Position numbers and translations under genes: made by a program
Shown: positions 10,431 to 21,384 of the stretch, in pieces
How positions within the stretch are numbered: position 1 is the first letter of the stretch
How the letters are laid out: each line of letters opens with the position of its first letter
Notes under the pieces: model-generated
The model's input: only the letters and a program-made list of their open reading frames with translations
Told to the model about the DNA's origin: nothing
The model's database searches: none
Source of the DNA: Canna indica
Taxonomy: Eukaryota > Streptophyta > Magnoliopsida > Zingiberales > Cannaceae
Assembly (NCBI GenBank): GCA_034359265.1
Contig: CP136895.1
Coordinates: forward strand, 51,850,001-51,914,000
DNA: 64,000 bases
Direction of reading: 5' to 3'

Positions 10431-12960
10431 AGGCAGATATTCGGGCATATAAAGAATTAATGATGACTAAAAGATCTTAGAGACAATCAAAGAGAATCAT
10501 CATTAATAAAGCAGACCAAGAGTCTGAAAGGAATAGTGCCCTTGAGCCAATCACATGTCGATGTGTTTAGGGACTATTCAAGGGTAATCAACTAAATGAG
10601 GCAACTTTTCATCATATGTTGCATCTTTATTCATAAAGGTTGTGATCAACCCATAAACCTGAGCAAATGATTCCGAGGCCATGATGGGATCATGCCAGCG
10701 AGACTTGGAATCTAGATGCCCATGTTCTAAATATTCCTAGTCGTAGGATCACCAATTAGGGGATCGGTGATTCCAAATAGACTAGTGCACTTGGTACATG
10801 CCCTATAGAATAGGGGGTAGCTGATCTCACAGTTACCTTTGAGCCATCATTAATGTATAAGTGCATGTGCTCATTAGGGAATGAGTTCATTGAACGGACC
10901 TGCACGAGGAAGACAAAATGAAATCCTTACATGAGTGTCAATAGGATGGCGTGTGATAGTAGATGCAAGCAGTCCTTGGACCTGAGGTTGTCATGGTTAC
11001 CTTGTGAGTGACGACCCATTGCTTTGGTTCTATCCCTACATGGCCCACAGCATCATGTGCCGGATATTACTGGGCATGGGGAAGCATTCATGGAGGTAGG
11101 TGAGCAACCAACATGGTATTAGTTACTCCTAATCAGAGGAGATAATGTCTTATGTGTCCCTGCAAGTGTCGACTCGAGAATCTCCGGCCTGAGTACAAAT
11201 GAAAGTCAAGAAGATGTTTCTCACATTTCATTATTGAGACGACATCTTGGCGGGTGGAATACATATGAATCGGTATTAGGGTTTGACACTTCTTCCGTAC
11301 CTTAGCCGACTTCGGGACATTGTAATCGAGGAATTTAGTTGCACGGTAACTAATCACCGAAGGGTGTTGGATCCCTATAGATTGAACCTCACACTATCCG
11401 GATAGTCATGACTCGCTGCTAGACATCAATCTTGACTTGTGAATGGAGTCCCTCACGACCATACTAAAAGGGTTTAGTGGAGGCTCGTAAGATTCGAATA
11501 CAAGTCATTCTATCGGATCCGACTCTTCGTTATGCACAACTCACTGCTGGCTTAGTGTGAGGCCCAATGGATCACACACAATAGTTTAACCTCGTAACAG
11601 ACTTTAAGAGATAGAGTCCGAATGCGGCATTATATGTCTACTAGCATGGACATGCTGCAACTCAATCACATATCTCATTTGCAAATATAATAGGAAATGT
11701 GTTTTCTATAGGAACGAATGCGCGAGGAAGGAATTCCTCGGTAACCCTAATCTGTAGGGCATCCCTAAATTGTATGGATTGGCACATAATAATATTTTAT
11801 GTGGTTGATTAAATTTAATTATGAATTAAATATTTAATTAACCACTTGACGAGGATTGTATTTAATTATGAATTAAATATAATTTGATTTTGAATCAAAT
11901 ATCCATGGCGAGAAAATAGTTTCTAACCATGAGCCTAACCAATTAATTGGGAATTAATTTATTTGGATAAATCCTAATTAATAGTAATTTGATTTATGGA
12001 GATAAATCATAAAATTAATAGATATTTGATTTATGAGGATAAATCATAAAATTAATAGATATTTGATTTATGAGGATAAATCATAAAATTAATAGATATT
12101 TGATTTATGAGGATAAATCATAATTCTATTAATTAATAGGAATTTAATTAGTTTAGATTAATCATATTTTATATAGATAAACCTCTTTCCTATTGTTTAG
12201 GTTATTGGTTTATTTAAATAATTATGATTCCTATTGTTAGGCTCTTAATTTATGGAGAAAAATGAAAGTTTATATTTAATTGAATTTAATCAATTTGTAA
12301 TTAATTAATAAAAAATTAAATATGAAATATTTTTTTGAGGCAAACCCCGGAATTTTGAATTTCGGGGAGAGTTTTTAAGGGGGGCGGGTCTACTCTTGTA
12401 GCCGCCCATGCCCCCTATAAATTGGTGGCCGAGCCTCCTTCAAGGATGATAAAGAACTTGATTCTTGAGAAGGTTTTTGAGTGGAAAAGTTCCAAAGAAT
12501 ACCTCCTCCTCTCCCTTGGTGGCTTGCCATCTTCTTCCTCCTTCCCCGGGCTTTTGTAAAGCCGAATTGAAGGTGTCTTCTACTTGGGTGTGCAGTCTAC
12601 CCCATTGTCTTGGAGGATTCCAAGAAGGACAGTGAAGTATTCTTTTATCTACCCTCTCGTTCCGTGGTTTTCTCATCCCCACTTTCTCCCTTTTTGGTGC
12701 TCGGTTCTTGGTGGAAGGGCCGGCTTTGCCTAAGTGGATTTCGGGATTGAGAAAGCTTTTCCGTTGAGCCACAACGAGCCCTGGTTTTCGCTGCCCCTAT
12801 TGTTGCGAGGTGCTTGGTGTGGACTATCGTTGGAGGACGCGCACGTGTGCGTCTCAAGATGGGGATAGGATCATACCAACCGCAGTTTGAGGTATATCTT
12901 CTCCCACATCTCCGGTGTTGAATTCCTTAATATTGCTAAAGTAGATCGCTATTTTCTGGA
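10431..12960. repeat. Non-coding LTR-like sequence, family unknown
   Basis: 2.5 kb without any convincing coding frame. The right part looks like a plus-strand LTR: a candidate start TGTTGGATCCCTATAG at 11365, a very AT-rich middle with a tandem hairpin repeat (11976-12125), a GC-rich segment, a TATA box (CCCTATAAATTGG, about 12412-12424) and a leader-like tail. No primer site or gag follows, because the Pack-MULE-like element begins at about 12971. It could be a solo LTR or a fragment of a large non-autonomous LTR element. Confidence 0.4.
11976..12125. repeat. Tandem repeat, 37-bp hairpin unit x 4
   Basis: About four copies of a 37-bp unit, the last three nearly identical. Each unit holds the perfect inverted repeat TGATTTAT-GAGG-ATAAATCA (8-bp arms, four-base loop; the first unit has GGAG as loop). 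Flanking sequence is also rich in AATTAATT palindromes. Confidence 0.9.
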
Positions 12961-13181
12961 TGGTTTCTTATAATTACCTGAATTATGCACTTTGTCTTAT
13001 TTGTGGCCAATTTCAAAATATTACAAAAATATATCCCGAACTTTGACATTTGTCTCAATTACATCCTCCCGTCAACTCTCCGTCAGCAGCCCCATTAAGG
13101 TGATGATGTGGCTATCCTATGTGAATAAAAAAAATTATTTTAAAAAATAAAAAATTTCTTTTTAAATTTGTTCTTCCCCTC

Positions 13182-13905
13182 ATGGCGAAGCTCGATCTTG
13201 GCAGTGCCTCCCACTTCGTCCACTGTCTTCATCTCCACCTCTCCCATGCAAAGCCGGACAACAAGGACTCCCCCGGTGTCGGAGGTGATGGCGGCGGAGA
13301 CGACCAAGGTGGCCATTGCTTGCACCTGTTCGCCCCGGGGACGTCGTGTTGCGCGCGCACATACGGGAGGTTGGCGTCGGTTGCAACGTGTTCGAGTCCC
13401 TCTTGACATACGCGCGCTGTCGACAGCGAGGGGTGTGTGCGCTCAGCAGCAGCACTAATTCGTAGATTTAATTCGTTGTGATTTAAAAGCACTAATTAAG
13501 CCTCTCTATTTGTAGATTTAATTCGTTGTGATTCATAAGCTTCATTGATTGGAGAATTTGATGAAAACATTCCAATTCACGCACTAAATATTATTCCAAC
13601 ATCCTTAATTCTTGCAAGTAGACGCATGCATTATAAAACTACTACATGCTCGAAACAAGCAAAAGATCGACTCAGTTGCACTCGGTGAGAATGCTCAGCT
13701 TGCACTTGGTCGGCAGCTACTTGGCGAGGTCCGGCCTGATGCTCATCTACGACAGCACCGATGAGTCCTTGTACTTGCACAGGCACGACAGGTGGGCTCG
13801 GGAGAGCATGGTGCAACATCTTTTCGATGACGCTGGCCCAGGCAACGCCCCGGTCACGCACGACAAGCATGCAAGCACGCAATCTCCACTGCACTGGAAA
13901 TGAGG
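13182..13905. pseudogene. Captured gene fragments in the Pack-MULE-like element
   Basis: GC-rich, gene-like segments. 13255-13349 is present again in inverted form at 14048-14143; on the shared sense both can encode ...AAITS.TGGVL.VR. The piece at 13646-13903 contains GSYLARSGLMLIYDS...SLYLH, which faintly resembles the hinge of receptor-like kinases (LVYEYMPNGSL type), but this is weak. A 21-bp sequence (tagatttaattcgttgtgatt) is repeated at about 13463 and 13515. No start-to-stop gene is present. Confidence 0.45.
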
Positions 13906-14278
13906 AAGACATCAGCGAGCAGTACTGAAATAGTCATGGCAGAGACATACTTCGCCATCGTTGTAATTTTCAAATGACATAGTATAATTACAGAGACTGA
14001 ATCCGAGTTTCGCTTGTTCTTGGAACCAGGAGGCGGGGTCGGCAGGTGACGACGTCCCCGGGGGTGGACAGGTCCAAGCCATGATCGCCCTGGTTCATCT
14101 CCGCTGCCATCACCTCCAGCACAGGGGGAGTCCTTGCTGTCCGGGAAGTACTTGTACTTCAGGAGCTAGATCGATTGCCCCGGGTAGCATTGTGATTCCT
14201 GCGTCGGCCTGGGTCAACAACAGCCCAGCCTCAGATGTGCCCTCGAGGAGGCTCTCTTCCTTTAAAGGTCAAATATAA

Positions 14279-14536
14279 TGGAGTAGTTAAGCTTTAATAA
14301 TGAAGCAATTAGTTTCAATGGTTAATTGTAAATTACTCTCCAAAATCGTCCGCATCAGTCCTTGTATAATTGAGCACTACTCTAACAGTCTTCGTGAACT
14401 AATCCTTCTCACCTTACACGTGTAGGGCTGCTACCTTGTATTGAAGCTATAAATAGCTATGTACCCTAACTTATTCAATTCAATTCATTCCCTTTATTTA
14501 CTCACTGCATATTACTGTTGCTTGATAACCTCTATA
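14279..14536 (+). repeat. Ale-like 5' LTR and primer site
   Basis: Starts TGGAGTAGTTAAGC; TATA box in AGCTATAAATAGC (about 14446-14458), itself a near-palindrome. The primer site GTATCAGAGCACTG lies at 14539-14552 and matches the initiator tRNA-Met consensus except at its first bases. Confidence 0.85.
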
Positions 14537-14634
14537 TCGTATCAGAGCACTGTACACTCCAACGAGTTCTTCCACTCCATCTTTCGTCTCTTCTTCTTCA
14601 TTGCTTTTCCCAAAAATCTTTCCTTATCTAAACA

Positions 14635-17468
14635 ATGGCCTCAAATCATGCTCCAGCATCTGATCACTCTGCTACATCAAGTCACGGCATCATCAATCCA
14701 TTACTTCAAGTAGGACAAATCGTCACATTCAACTCAACTACACAGCTTCCGATAAAGCTCACAGGAAACAACTATGCAATCTGGAAGGCTCAATTTGATC
14801 TTCTTTTACATGGGTATGATCTCACTTCTTACGTACATTGATGGATCCCGTATTTGTCCACCCGATACTGATCCTGAACAGAGGATCTGGCTGCGGCAAG
14901 ATGGGCTCATCAGTCATGCTCTCGTGGCGTCTGTTGATCCCACCATTGCCCCTTTAATTGCCTCTTCCTCTACAGCATCAATAGCATGGAAGAAAATTTC
15001 TCTCCAGTATGCGAATAGATCGCAATCTTGGGTATTTTCTCTTCAAGATAGATTGTCACGTTTAACCAAGGGAATTAAAATTGTTACTGAATATTTTAAT
15101 GAGGTGCGTTGCATTGCTGATGAACTAAAGATTGTTGGTTCCTCTCTTCCTAAATCAACTCTTGTTATTAAGATCCTTGCTGGTTTGGGATCTGATTATG
15201 ATCATATAAGTGCTACCATTAGATCTCGTGATACTCATATTACACGAGGAACTTTTTGATAAGCTTTGTGGCCATGAAGCTTTTTTACTGCACAAGCGAG
15301 ATAAGCCTATTATTACTGCTCAATACACACACAAATCAGATACATCATCAAACCAGATCCAAAATAGATGCAATTGGCCTCAAAATAATAATTGGCGTCG
15401 ATCTCCTACCACTAACAGTCCTAAACAAACAAATTGGAGGCCTCCTTTCAATGGTAACAACAGACCAATAATATATTGCCAGCTCTGCGATAAGCCTGGC
15501 CATACTGCTCGTGTGTGCATGTCTCGATCTCACAATCGTGAAGAAGCACAGGCCAATTTTGCTGCTAGATTTGATTCAGCAAACTGGGTAATGGACTCGG
15601 GCGCAACACATCATATTACCAGTGACAACCAGATGCTTCAATCTGTTTCTGATTACAATGGTGATGACAACATTGTCATAGGTAATGGTAAAGGTATTAA
15701 AATCACTCATACTGGTAATACTTCATTAATTACTTCAGACAAACATGTCTTTGTGTTGAACAATGTTCTTTGCGCTCCAGCAATACACAGAAAACTGATA
15801 TCTGTGTCTCAGTTTTGTAAACAGAACAATGTGTCAACTGAGTTTTTCCCTCACCATTTTAGTGTGAAGGATCTGAAAATAGGAGTAGTGTTGTCGCACG
15901 GCCAGAATAAGGGTGATACTTATGAATGGACTGCTAAAATCAATCCCACGGTGAACTTTGCTGCTTTGTCTGATAGCTCCAGTCTGCATCTTTGGCATCA
16001 GAGGCTCGCCCACCCTCAAATAAAAGTTCTCAAGCAAGTAATCTCCAAGTTTCAGCTTCCTTTATCTGATTCAATTCAAAAACCATGTAATTCTTGTTTA
16101 TGCAACAAAAGTCACAGACTCTCATTTTCCGTTTCCACATTGCATAGTTCAAAACCCTTGGAACTCATATATTCTGATGTATGGGGTCCCTCACCTATTA
16201 CTGCCTTGACTGGGTACAGATTTTATATCATTTTTGTTGATCATTTCACAAAATACATATGGTTGTATCCACTTAAGATGAAATTTGATGCTTTGAAGGT
16301 TTTTATTGATTTTAAAACTTTGGTTGAAAATTACTTCAATACAACCATCAAGAGTATATATACTGATGGTGGTGGAGAATTTATAGCTATGAAGTCTTTT
16401 TTCTCTGATGTCGGGATTCAGCATTTGGTATCTCCTCCTTATACTCCACAGCGCATCAGTATAGCAGAACGTAGACACCGCCATATAATGGAAACAGCTA
16501 CTACATTTTTACACCAAGCTTTTGTGCCACTTAATCTTTGGCCATTTGCTTGTACAACTGCTGTGTATTTGATTAATAGATTGCCTACTGAGATTTTGCA
16601 TGGAGTTTCACCATTTCAAAAATTGTTCAATTCAACTCCCAATTATAAGTCCCTTCGGACCTTTGGATGCCTCTATTATCCTTGGATGAAGCCATACACT
16701 AGTCATAAATTGGAACCAAAATCTAGGCCATGTGTTTATTTCGGATATCCTACTTCATATCACTCGTATCAGTGTTTAGACATATCCTCTTCAAAAATTA
16801 TAATTTCTGGACATGTAGTTTTCAAAGAGGATATATTTCCCTTTCAGCAGTTTGACATTAATCTTCCAAGAGTCATAGACAGTACTTGGTTTTGCAATTC
16901 AACATCTGATTCACCAAACAATACTATGCCTGATTTTGCTATTGCTGACAGTGAGATACCTCCTATTCCTATGACTGTTAATACATGCAATATTGATAAT
17001 ATCAATACTTTGCCTAATACTGCTACAAGAAGTCCAATTTCATCGGATGAAACAACAAACAATGTTATCTCTAATAGTCCTGATACTGATACTTTAGTAT
17101 CTGATAACAGCTTAGCCTCTTCTAATAAATCAGTAGATCATACTGATCATGCTGCAGCTCAACCAAGAAGGATGGTAACTCGATCTCAGAATAATATTTT
17201 TAAACCCAAATTGCCTACTGATTATTCTGCACGTTCAACAGTCATTTCCTCGGATATAAACACTCCTCTAACATTTAAACAAGCTTTGAAGCATCCTGAT
17301 TGGTGCAAAGCTATGCATGAAGAATATTTTGCTTTAATCAAGAGTAATACATGGAGTCTAGTTCCACCTAGTCCCCATCAGAATGTAATTGGCAATAAGT
17401 GGGTTTTTCGGATTAAAAAGAATGCTGATGGCTCCACTGATCAATTCAAAGGCCGACTGGTTGCTTAA
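14635..17468 (+). pseudogene. Ale-like gag-protease-integrase
   Basis: Gag starts at ATG 14635 and contains LPIKLTGNNYAIWK; a frameshift near 14830 moves it to another frame, and a second break near 15255 leads to the third. From there a long open stretch carries the zinc knuckle CQLCDKPGHTARVC (about 15480-15521), protease VMDSGATHHIT (about 15588-15620), integrase HQRLAH...CNSCLC (about 15998-16105), YSDVWGP (about 16171), YTDGGGEF (about 16360) and IAERRHRH (about 16461), then the start of reverse transcriptase. It ends at TAA 17466-17468, where related proteins have a lysine codon followed by Gly-Tyr; the frame goes on unchanged beyond. Only two frameshifts and one stop interrupt about 2.8 kb. 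Confidence 0.92.
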
Positions 17469-18820
17469 GGTTACTCTCAAAGACCAGGCATTGGCTTCAA
17501 CTCTACCTTTAGCCCGGTTGTTAAGCCTACTACAATTAGAGTAATTTTAACCATTGCTACCTTTTACAAATGGAATGTGTTTCAACTTGATGTTAACAAT
17601 GCCTTTCTTCAAGGCATTCTAGAAGATGAGGTTTATATGTCACAGCCACCTGGATTTCTCAACAAGAAATATCCTCATTATGTATGCAAGCTTCACAAGG
17701 CAATTTATGGTCTTCGACTGGCTCCGAGAGCATGGTTTAATGAATTCAGAAGATATATTTCTTCAATTGGCTTCAGAGAATCTATCCTCCTTCTTCATTT
17801 TAACAGGGGCTGATTTCAAGATCTTTTTGCTACTTTACGTAGATGACATTATATTAACAGGGACATCGACAACTATAATTAATGAAGTATATCACAGTTT
17901 GGCTTCTAAATTCTCACTTAAAGATCTCCAGCCTCTATCCTATTTTCTTGGTATTGAGGTCTGTCAAGCTACTGATGGTATCTTTCTTTCACATAAGCAG
18001 TACACGGCTGACATTTTACATCTGTTTAATATGCTTGATCCAAAAGGAATCAAAACTCCCATGGCTTCATCAGCAGCATTGAAACTTCATGATGGCTCTC
18101 CTACCTTTGACCCTTCTAAATATAGAAGAGTTATTGGAGCTTTACAATACTTAAGTTTCACCAGACCTGACATTTGCTTTCCTGTGAATAGGTTATCTCA
18201 ATTCATGCAATGTCCAAAGTTGACTCATTGGCAGGCATGCAAAAGACTCTTGCGATATCTCAAAGAAACGTTGGATTTTAGTCTGCTGATTAATCCAAAA
18301 ACACAGCTTGATGTTGCGATTTATTCTGACTCTAATCGGGGTGGTGATCCTGATGATCGCTGTTCTACCGGAGCATATATCTCTTTTCTTGGAGGATCAC
18401 CTATCAGCTGGTCCTCTAAGAAGCAGACGCATGTTGCCAGATCTTCGACAGAGGTTGAGTATCGAGCACTTGCAAATGCTGCAGCCGAATCAAATTGGAT
18501 TACAAATCTGCTCCGTGAAATTAAAGTTTCAATCACAACTGCTCTGACTCTATGTTGCGACAATCTTGGTGCAACGTTTCTATCTAAGAACCCCTGCATT
18601 TAATTCTCGAATGAAGCATCTTGCAATTGATTACTACTTTATAAGGGAACAAATCAGTAAGCGCACTCTCAGCATTGTTCATATTCCCTCATCTCAACAG
18701 CTTGCTGATACGCTTACAAAGCCTTCTAATGCCATTGTTTTTCAACAACACAGAACCAAGATAGGAGTTGTAAACTCACCTCCTATCTTGAGGGGGCGTA
18801 ATGGAGTAGTTAAGCTTTAA
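17469..18820 (+). pseudogene. Ale-like reverse transcriptase-RNase H
   Basis: Continues in the frame of the previous entry (FQLDVNNAFLQGILEDEVYM, about 17579-17638) to a break near 17800. The next frame carries LLYVDD (about 17829-17846), the thumb and RNase H (SDSNRGGDPDD, about 18328; RSSTEVEYRALA, about 18440). A last frameshift near 18600 leads to the RNase H end (NSRMKHLAIDYYFIREQ...LADTLTKP), which terminates inside the 3' LTR, as is common in this lineage. Confidence 0.9.
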
Positions 18821-19057
18821 TAATGAAGCAATTAGTTTCAATGGTTAATTGTAAATTACTCTCCAGAATCGTCCGCATCAGTCCTTGTATAATTGAGCAC
18901 TACTCTAACAGTCTTCATGAACTAATCCTTCTCACCTTACACGTGTAGGGTTGCTACCTTGTATTGAAGCTATAAATAGCTATGTACCCTGACTTATTCA
19001 ATTCAATTCATTCCCTTTATTTACTCACTGCATATTACTGTTACTTCAAAACCTCTA
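18802..19057 (+). repeat. Ale-like 3' LTR
   Basis: Direct repeat of 14279-14536 with about seven substitutions. The pol frame ends in its first 20 bases. Confidence 0.88.
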
Positions 19058-19161
19058 TAAAATATTCCTGGTTCTTTTGGGGGGTTTCTTTGGTATAAAT
19101 TGTACCACATTTTGACATTTTGGCTCCTTTTGGGGATTTGCACGCAGACATTGCTTCTGTA

Positions 19162-19305
19162 GTCAACTTTTGCACGACAACTGCTCGATCGCGACCTCAA
19201 CGCGTGTATCGCTGACTTCAGGCTAGCGAAGGTGGCGCGGTACAAGAGAATGATGTCGACCACCGGGGCGGTGGTGGCATCATACATCGCGCCGAGGAGC
19301 AAAGC
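19162..19305 (+). pseudogene. Captured receptor-like kinase fragment
   Basis: Plus-strand translation gives LLDRDLNACIADFRLAKV, followed about 20 residues later by SYIAP. This is the activation segment of plant receptor-like kinases: the metal-binding Asp-Phe-Gly appears as Asp-Phe-Arg, and the usual GY(I/L)APE comes out as SYIAPR. A stop follows at about 19304. Only some 45 residues are present inside the Pack-MULE-like element, so it is a captured piece and not an enzyme. The motif match is good; the parent gene is unknown. Confidence 0.65.
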
Positions 19306-19739
19306 ATAGTGCGGTGCTTCCCTCGCATGATCGTGGGCCTATTCTTCCAAAGGAGCTCGGTGTCGATGCCTCAAAAACTCTATTGGGGTACTCCATGGCG
19401 GAGATCAAGGCGCTGATGTGACTTCTTATTTTTTTTAAAATAAATATTATTATTTTAATCCACATAGGATAGCCACATCATCACGTTAACTGGGCTACTG
19501 ACGGAGAGTTGACGAGAGGATGTAATTAAGAGAAATGTCAAAGTTCGGAATATATTTTGGTAATATTTTAAAATTGGCCACAAATGAGACAAAGTGCGTA
19601 GTTGAGGATATATTTAGGTAATTACCCAATTTTTAAATTATCCGTGTAGGAGACAAAAATTTATCTTTCCGCGTTGCCCCATTGACAAGAATACCATAAG
19701 TTGCTGGAATAGTTGAGACTACCTTCACACAGTTGAGAC

Positions 19740-20216
19740 TAGGGGTGTAAGCGAGCCAAGCCACTCGCGAGCTACTCGAGATCGATTCGGTAAAAACTCA
19801 AACTTGACTCGAACTTATCGAGCTCAAGCCGAGCCGAGCCAGACATGTGAGCGAGCCGAGTTCGAGCTAACCTATACTCGGCTCGAGCGGCTCGCGAGCC
19901 TAATCGAGCCTAATCGAGCCTTCTATATATATTATATATCGGGTTTGATTTTTAAATTTTATGAACCCGTTACCCTCTAAAAAGAACCCGAGCTTAGTCG
20001 AGCTCGAGCTCGATGGAGCTCACGAACGAGCTCGGCTCGTGCGGCTTGATTTTTTTCCCGAGCCGAGCCGAGCTCGAGTGGCTTGAATGTAGCTAGAGCC
20101 GAGCTTGAGCTGATAGACCAAAGCTCGATCGAGCTCGTTATTTTCCAAACGAGCCAAGCTTGAATCGAGCCGAGCTCGACCCGAGCCAAGCTCGGCTCAG
20201 CTCGATTACACCCTTA
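19740..20216. mobile_element. hAT-type MITE with 8-bp target duplication
   Basis: 477 bp starting TAGGGGTGTAA and ending TTACACCCTTA (10 of 11 bases match as terminal inverted repeat), flanked on both sides by GTTGAGAC (19732-19739 and 20217-20224). The inside is full of gagccgagct / agctcggctc inverted repeats, so much of it can fold back. An 8-bp duplication is the hAT rule. Its 10-bp target AGTTGAGACT also occurs once more just upstream (19711-19720). Confidence 0.92.
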
Positions 20217-20279
20217 GTTGAGACTGTCTTCAACATATGCATAGTTCCTCATACTTATGGCTGAGATAATTACTTTTGC

Positions 20280-20870
20280 GAAATACAACCAACATACAAA
20301 GGCCAATAGTAACAAATGTTGTTCATGCTTCTATTTCGGCCAATAATAGTCCTACCCCTTTGCCGAAGTCAAATCCGCTTCATTACAATCGCAGCCTCGA
20401 TCTTGGTCGCAGGTTCTTACTAGTAAATCTCCCCATAGGTCTTGTTATACTAATTTTGCTACTCTTAAAAGTATTGAATCCAATGTCACTAGTAAAGTTC
20501 ATTTTACTAATGAGCAAGTGCAGGCTTGGAAACAACCCTAAGAATCTAGCTTAATTGGGAAATGTCTGGGCAAGCCTCCTTCTTTATATGTTGTGCAGAG
20601 ATAGGCCCAGAAGCCTTGAGATGAATTTGGTTTTATTTCTATTTTAGATTTAGAGGAGATTTTTTTTTTATGTTCTCTTATAAAAATGCTACTTCTATTA
20701 TTACTGAAGGGCCTTGGTCCCTTGGATGTGATGTTATTAGATTAATTCCCTGGAAACATCTTTTCAGTCTCTGGAAGAGGAATTTACTCATGCTCCTGTA
20801 TGGATTGGAATACATGGTCTTCCTCTTGAATCTTGGAACCATGAATTTGTTTATTTAATTACTAATAGTG
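20280..20870 (+). pseudogene. L1-type LINE ORF1 fragment (DUF4283-like), block A
   Basis: Collinear with 43140-43738. Across several frames it encodes the ORF1 domain with SLIGKCLGKPPSLYVV, then ...HGLPLESWNHEFVYLI..., the pattern of DUF4283 in plant L1 ORF1 proteins, which bind nucleic acid in the LINE particle. It has several frameshifts and stops (for example at 20540 and 20603) and is cut at 20870 by the gypsy LTR at the same base as in block B. Confidence 0.75.
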
Positions 20871-21374
20871 TGTAAGGCCGAGGACCAGCCTCGGTGAAAG
20901 CGGAGCTCGTGATAAGCACGCTTAGGGTCATTGAGGGCGTAGGAGCACGAGATAGTCACTGAGGCCGGTGAGCCAGACCGGTGAAGAACGAGTTCTAGTC
21001 GCTGAAAGAGATGCTGGGTTGAGCTTGAGTAGGTGAAAACCAAGTCTCGATTGCTTAGGCGCTTGGTTATGTCGAGAGTAGGGAAGATTGATCGAGGAGG
21101 AACAACACGTCACGTGGGTCAAGAGCCGCTTCTGAGACCGTATAAATTCCTCCTACAAACCATGCAATGACTGAGAGGGAGGTTAGACACAAAAGATGTG
21201 TGTGTAATAGAGAAAGAAAACTTTGTTATGAAATAAAAATACATCATACCCCATCGAGAGTTGGACTCGGCTTACACTAGGCAAGGCCTCATTAAAAACC
21301 TTCCATGGGGAAAACTCAGTGGAAAAAGTCCACCAAGTAAGGAAAAGAGTACCCTAGCCTTGTCGTAATTTACA
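20871..21374 (-). repeat. Tat gypsy 3' LTR / terminal region, block A
   Basis: Bounded by TG at 20871 and CA at 21374 on the plus strand and next to the integrase end. A minus-strand TATA-like box (rc of GTATAAATTCC, about 21140-21150) suggests promoter function. The stretch at 21290-21370 holds the CTT(A/T)CTTGG...AAGGTTTTTAATGAGGC-type sequence often found at the 3' end of plant LTR elements. No clean polypurine tract is seen, so the LTR start on the element's own strand is uncertain. Confidence 0.55.
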
Positions 21375-21384
21375 GGGGGGGTTC

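Larger units (their letters stand above)
14279..19057 (+). mobile_element. Ty1/copia element, Ale/Retrofit-like
   Basis: A complete but inactive element inserted in the Pack-MULE-like element: short LTRs of about 257 bp (14279-about 14536 and 18802-about 19057), primer site, gag-pol, polypurine tract CTTGAGGGGGCG (about 18788-18799). The LTRs differ at about seven sites (about 97% identical). TATAA lies just before the first LTR and again at the end of the last, compatible with a target duplication, but the exact 3' LTR edge is unclear. Small LTRs and the single gag-pol frame suit the Ale/Retrofit lineage. Confidence 0.9.
12971..19624. mobile_element. Pack-MULE-like element with long terminal inverted repeats
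   Basis: Imperfect inverted repeats of about 165-170 bp lie at 12971-13135 and 19455-19624 (both read inward TAATTACCT... then GACATTT..., TCAACTCTCCGTCAG, GATGATGTGGCTATCCTATGTG). Between them are GC-rich gene-like pieces and a later copia insertion (14279-19057); without it the element is about 1.9 kb. Long inverted repeats around unrelated gene fragments are typical of Pack-MULEs. I could not find a clear 9-bp target duplication, so the superfamily assignment is tentative. Confidence 0.7.

Noticed and set aside
11976..12125. CRISPR-like regular repeats
   Set aside because: The units are tandem with no unique spacers and lie in plant LTR-like DNA.
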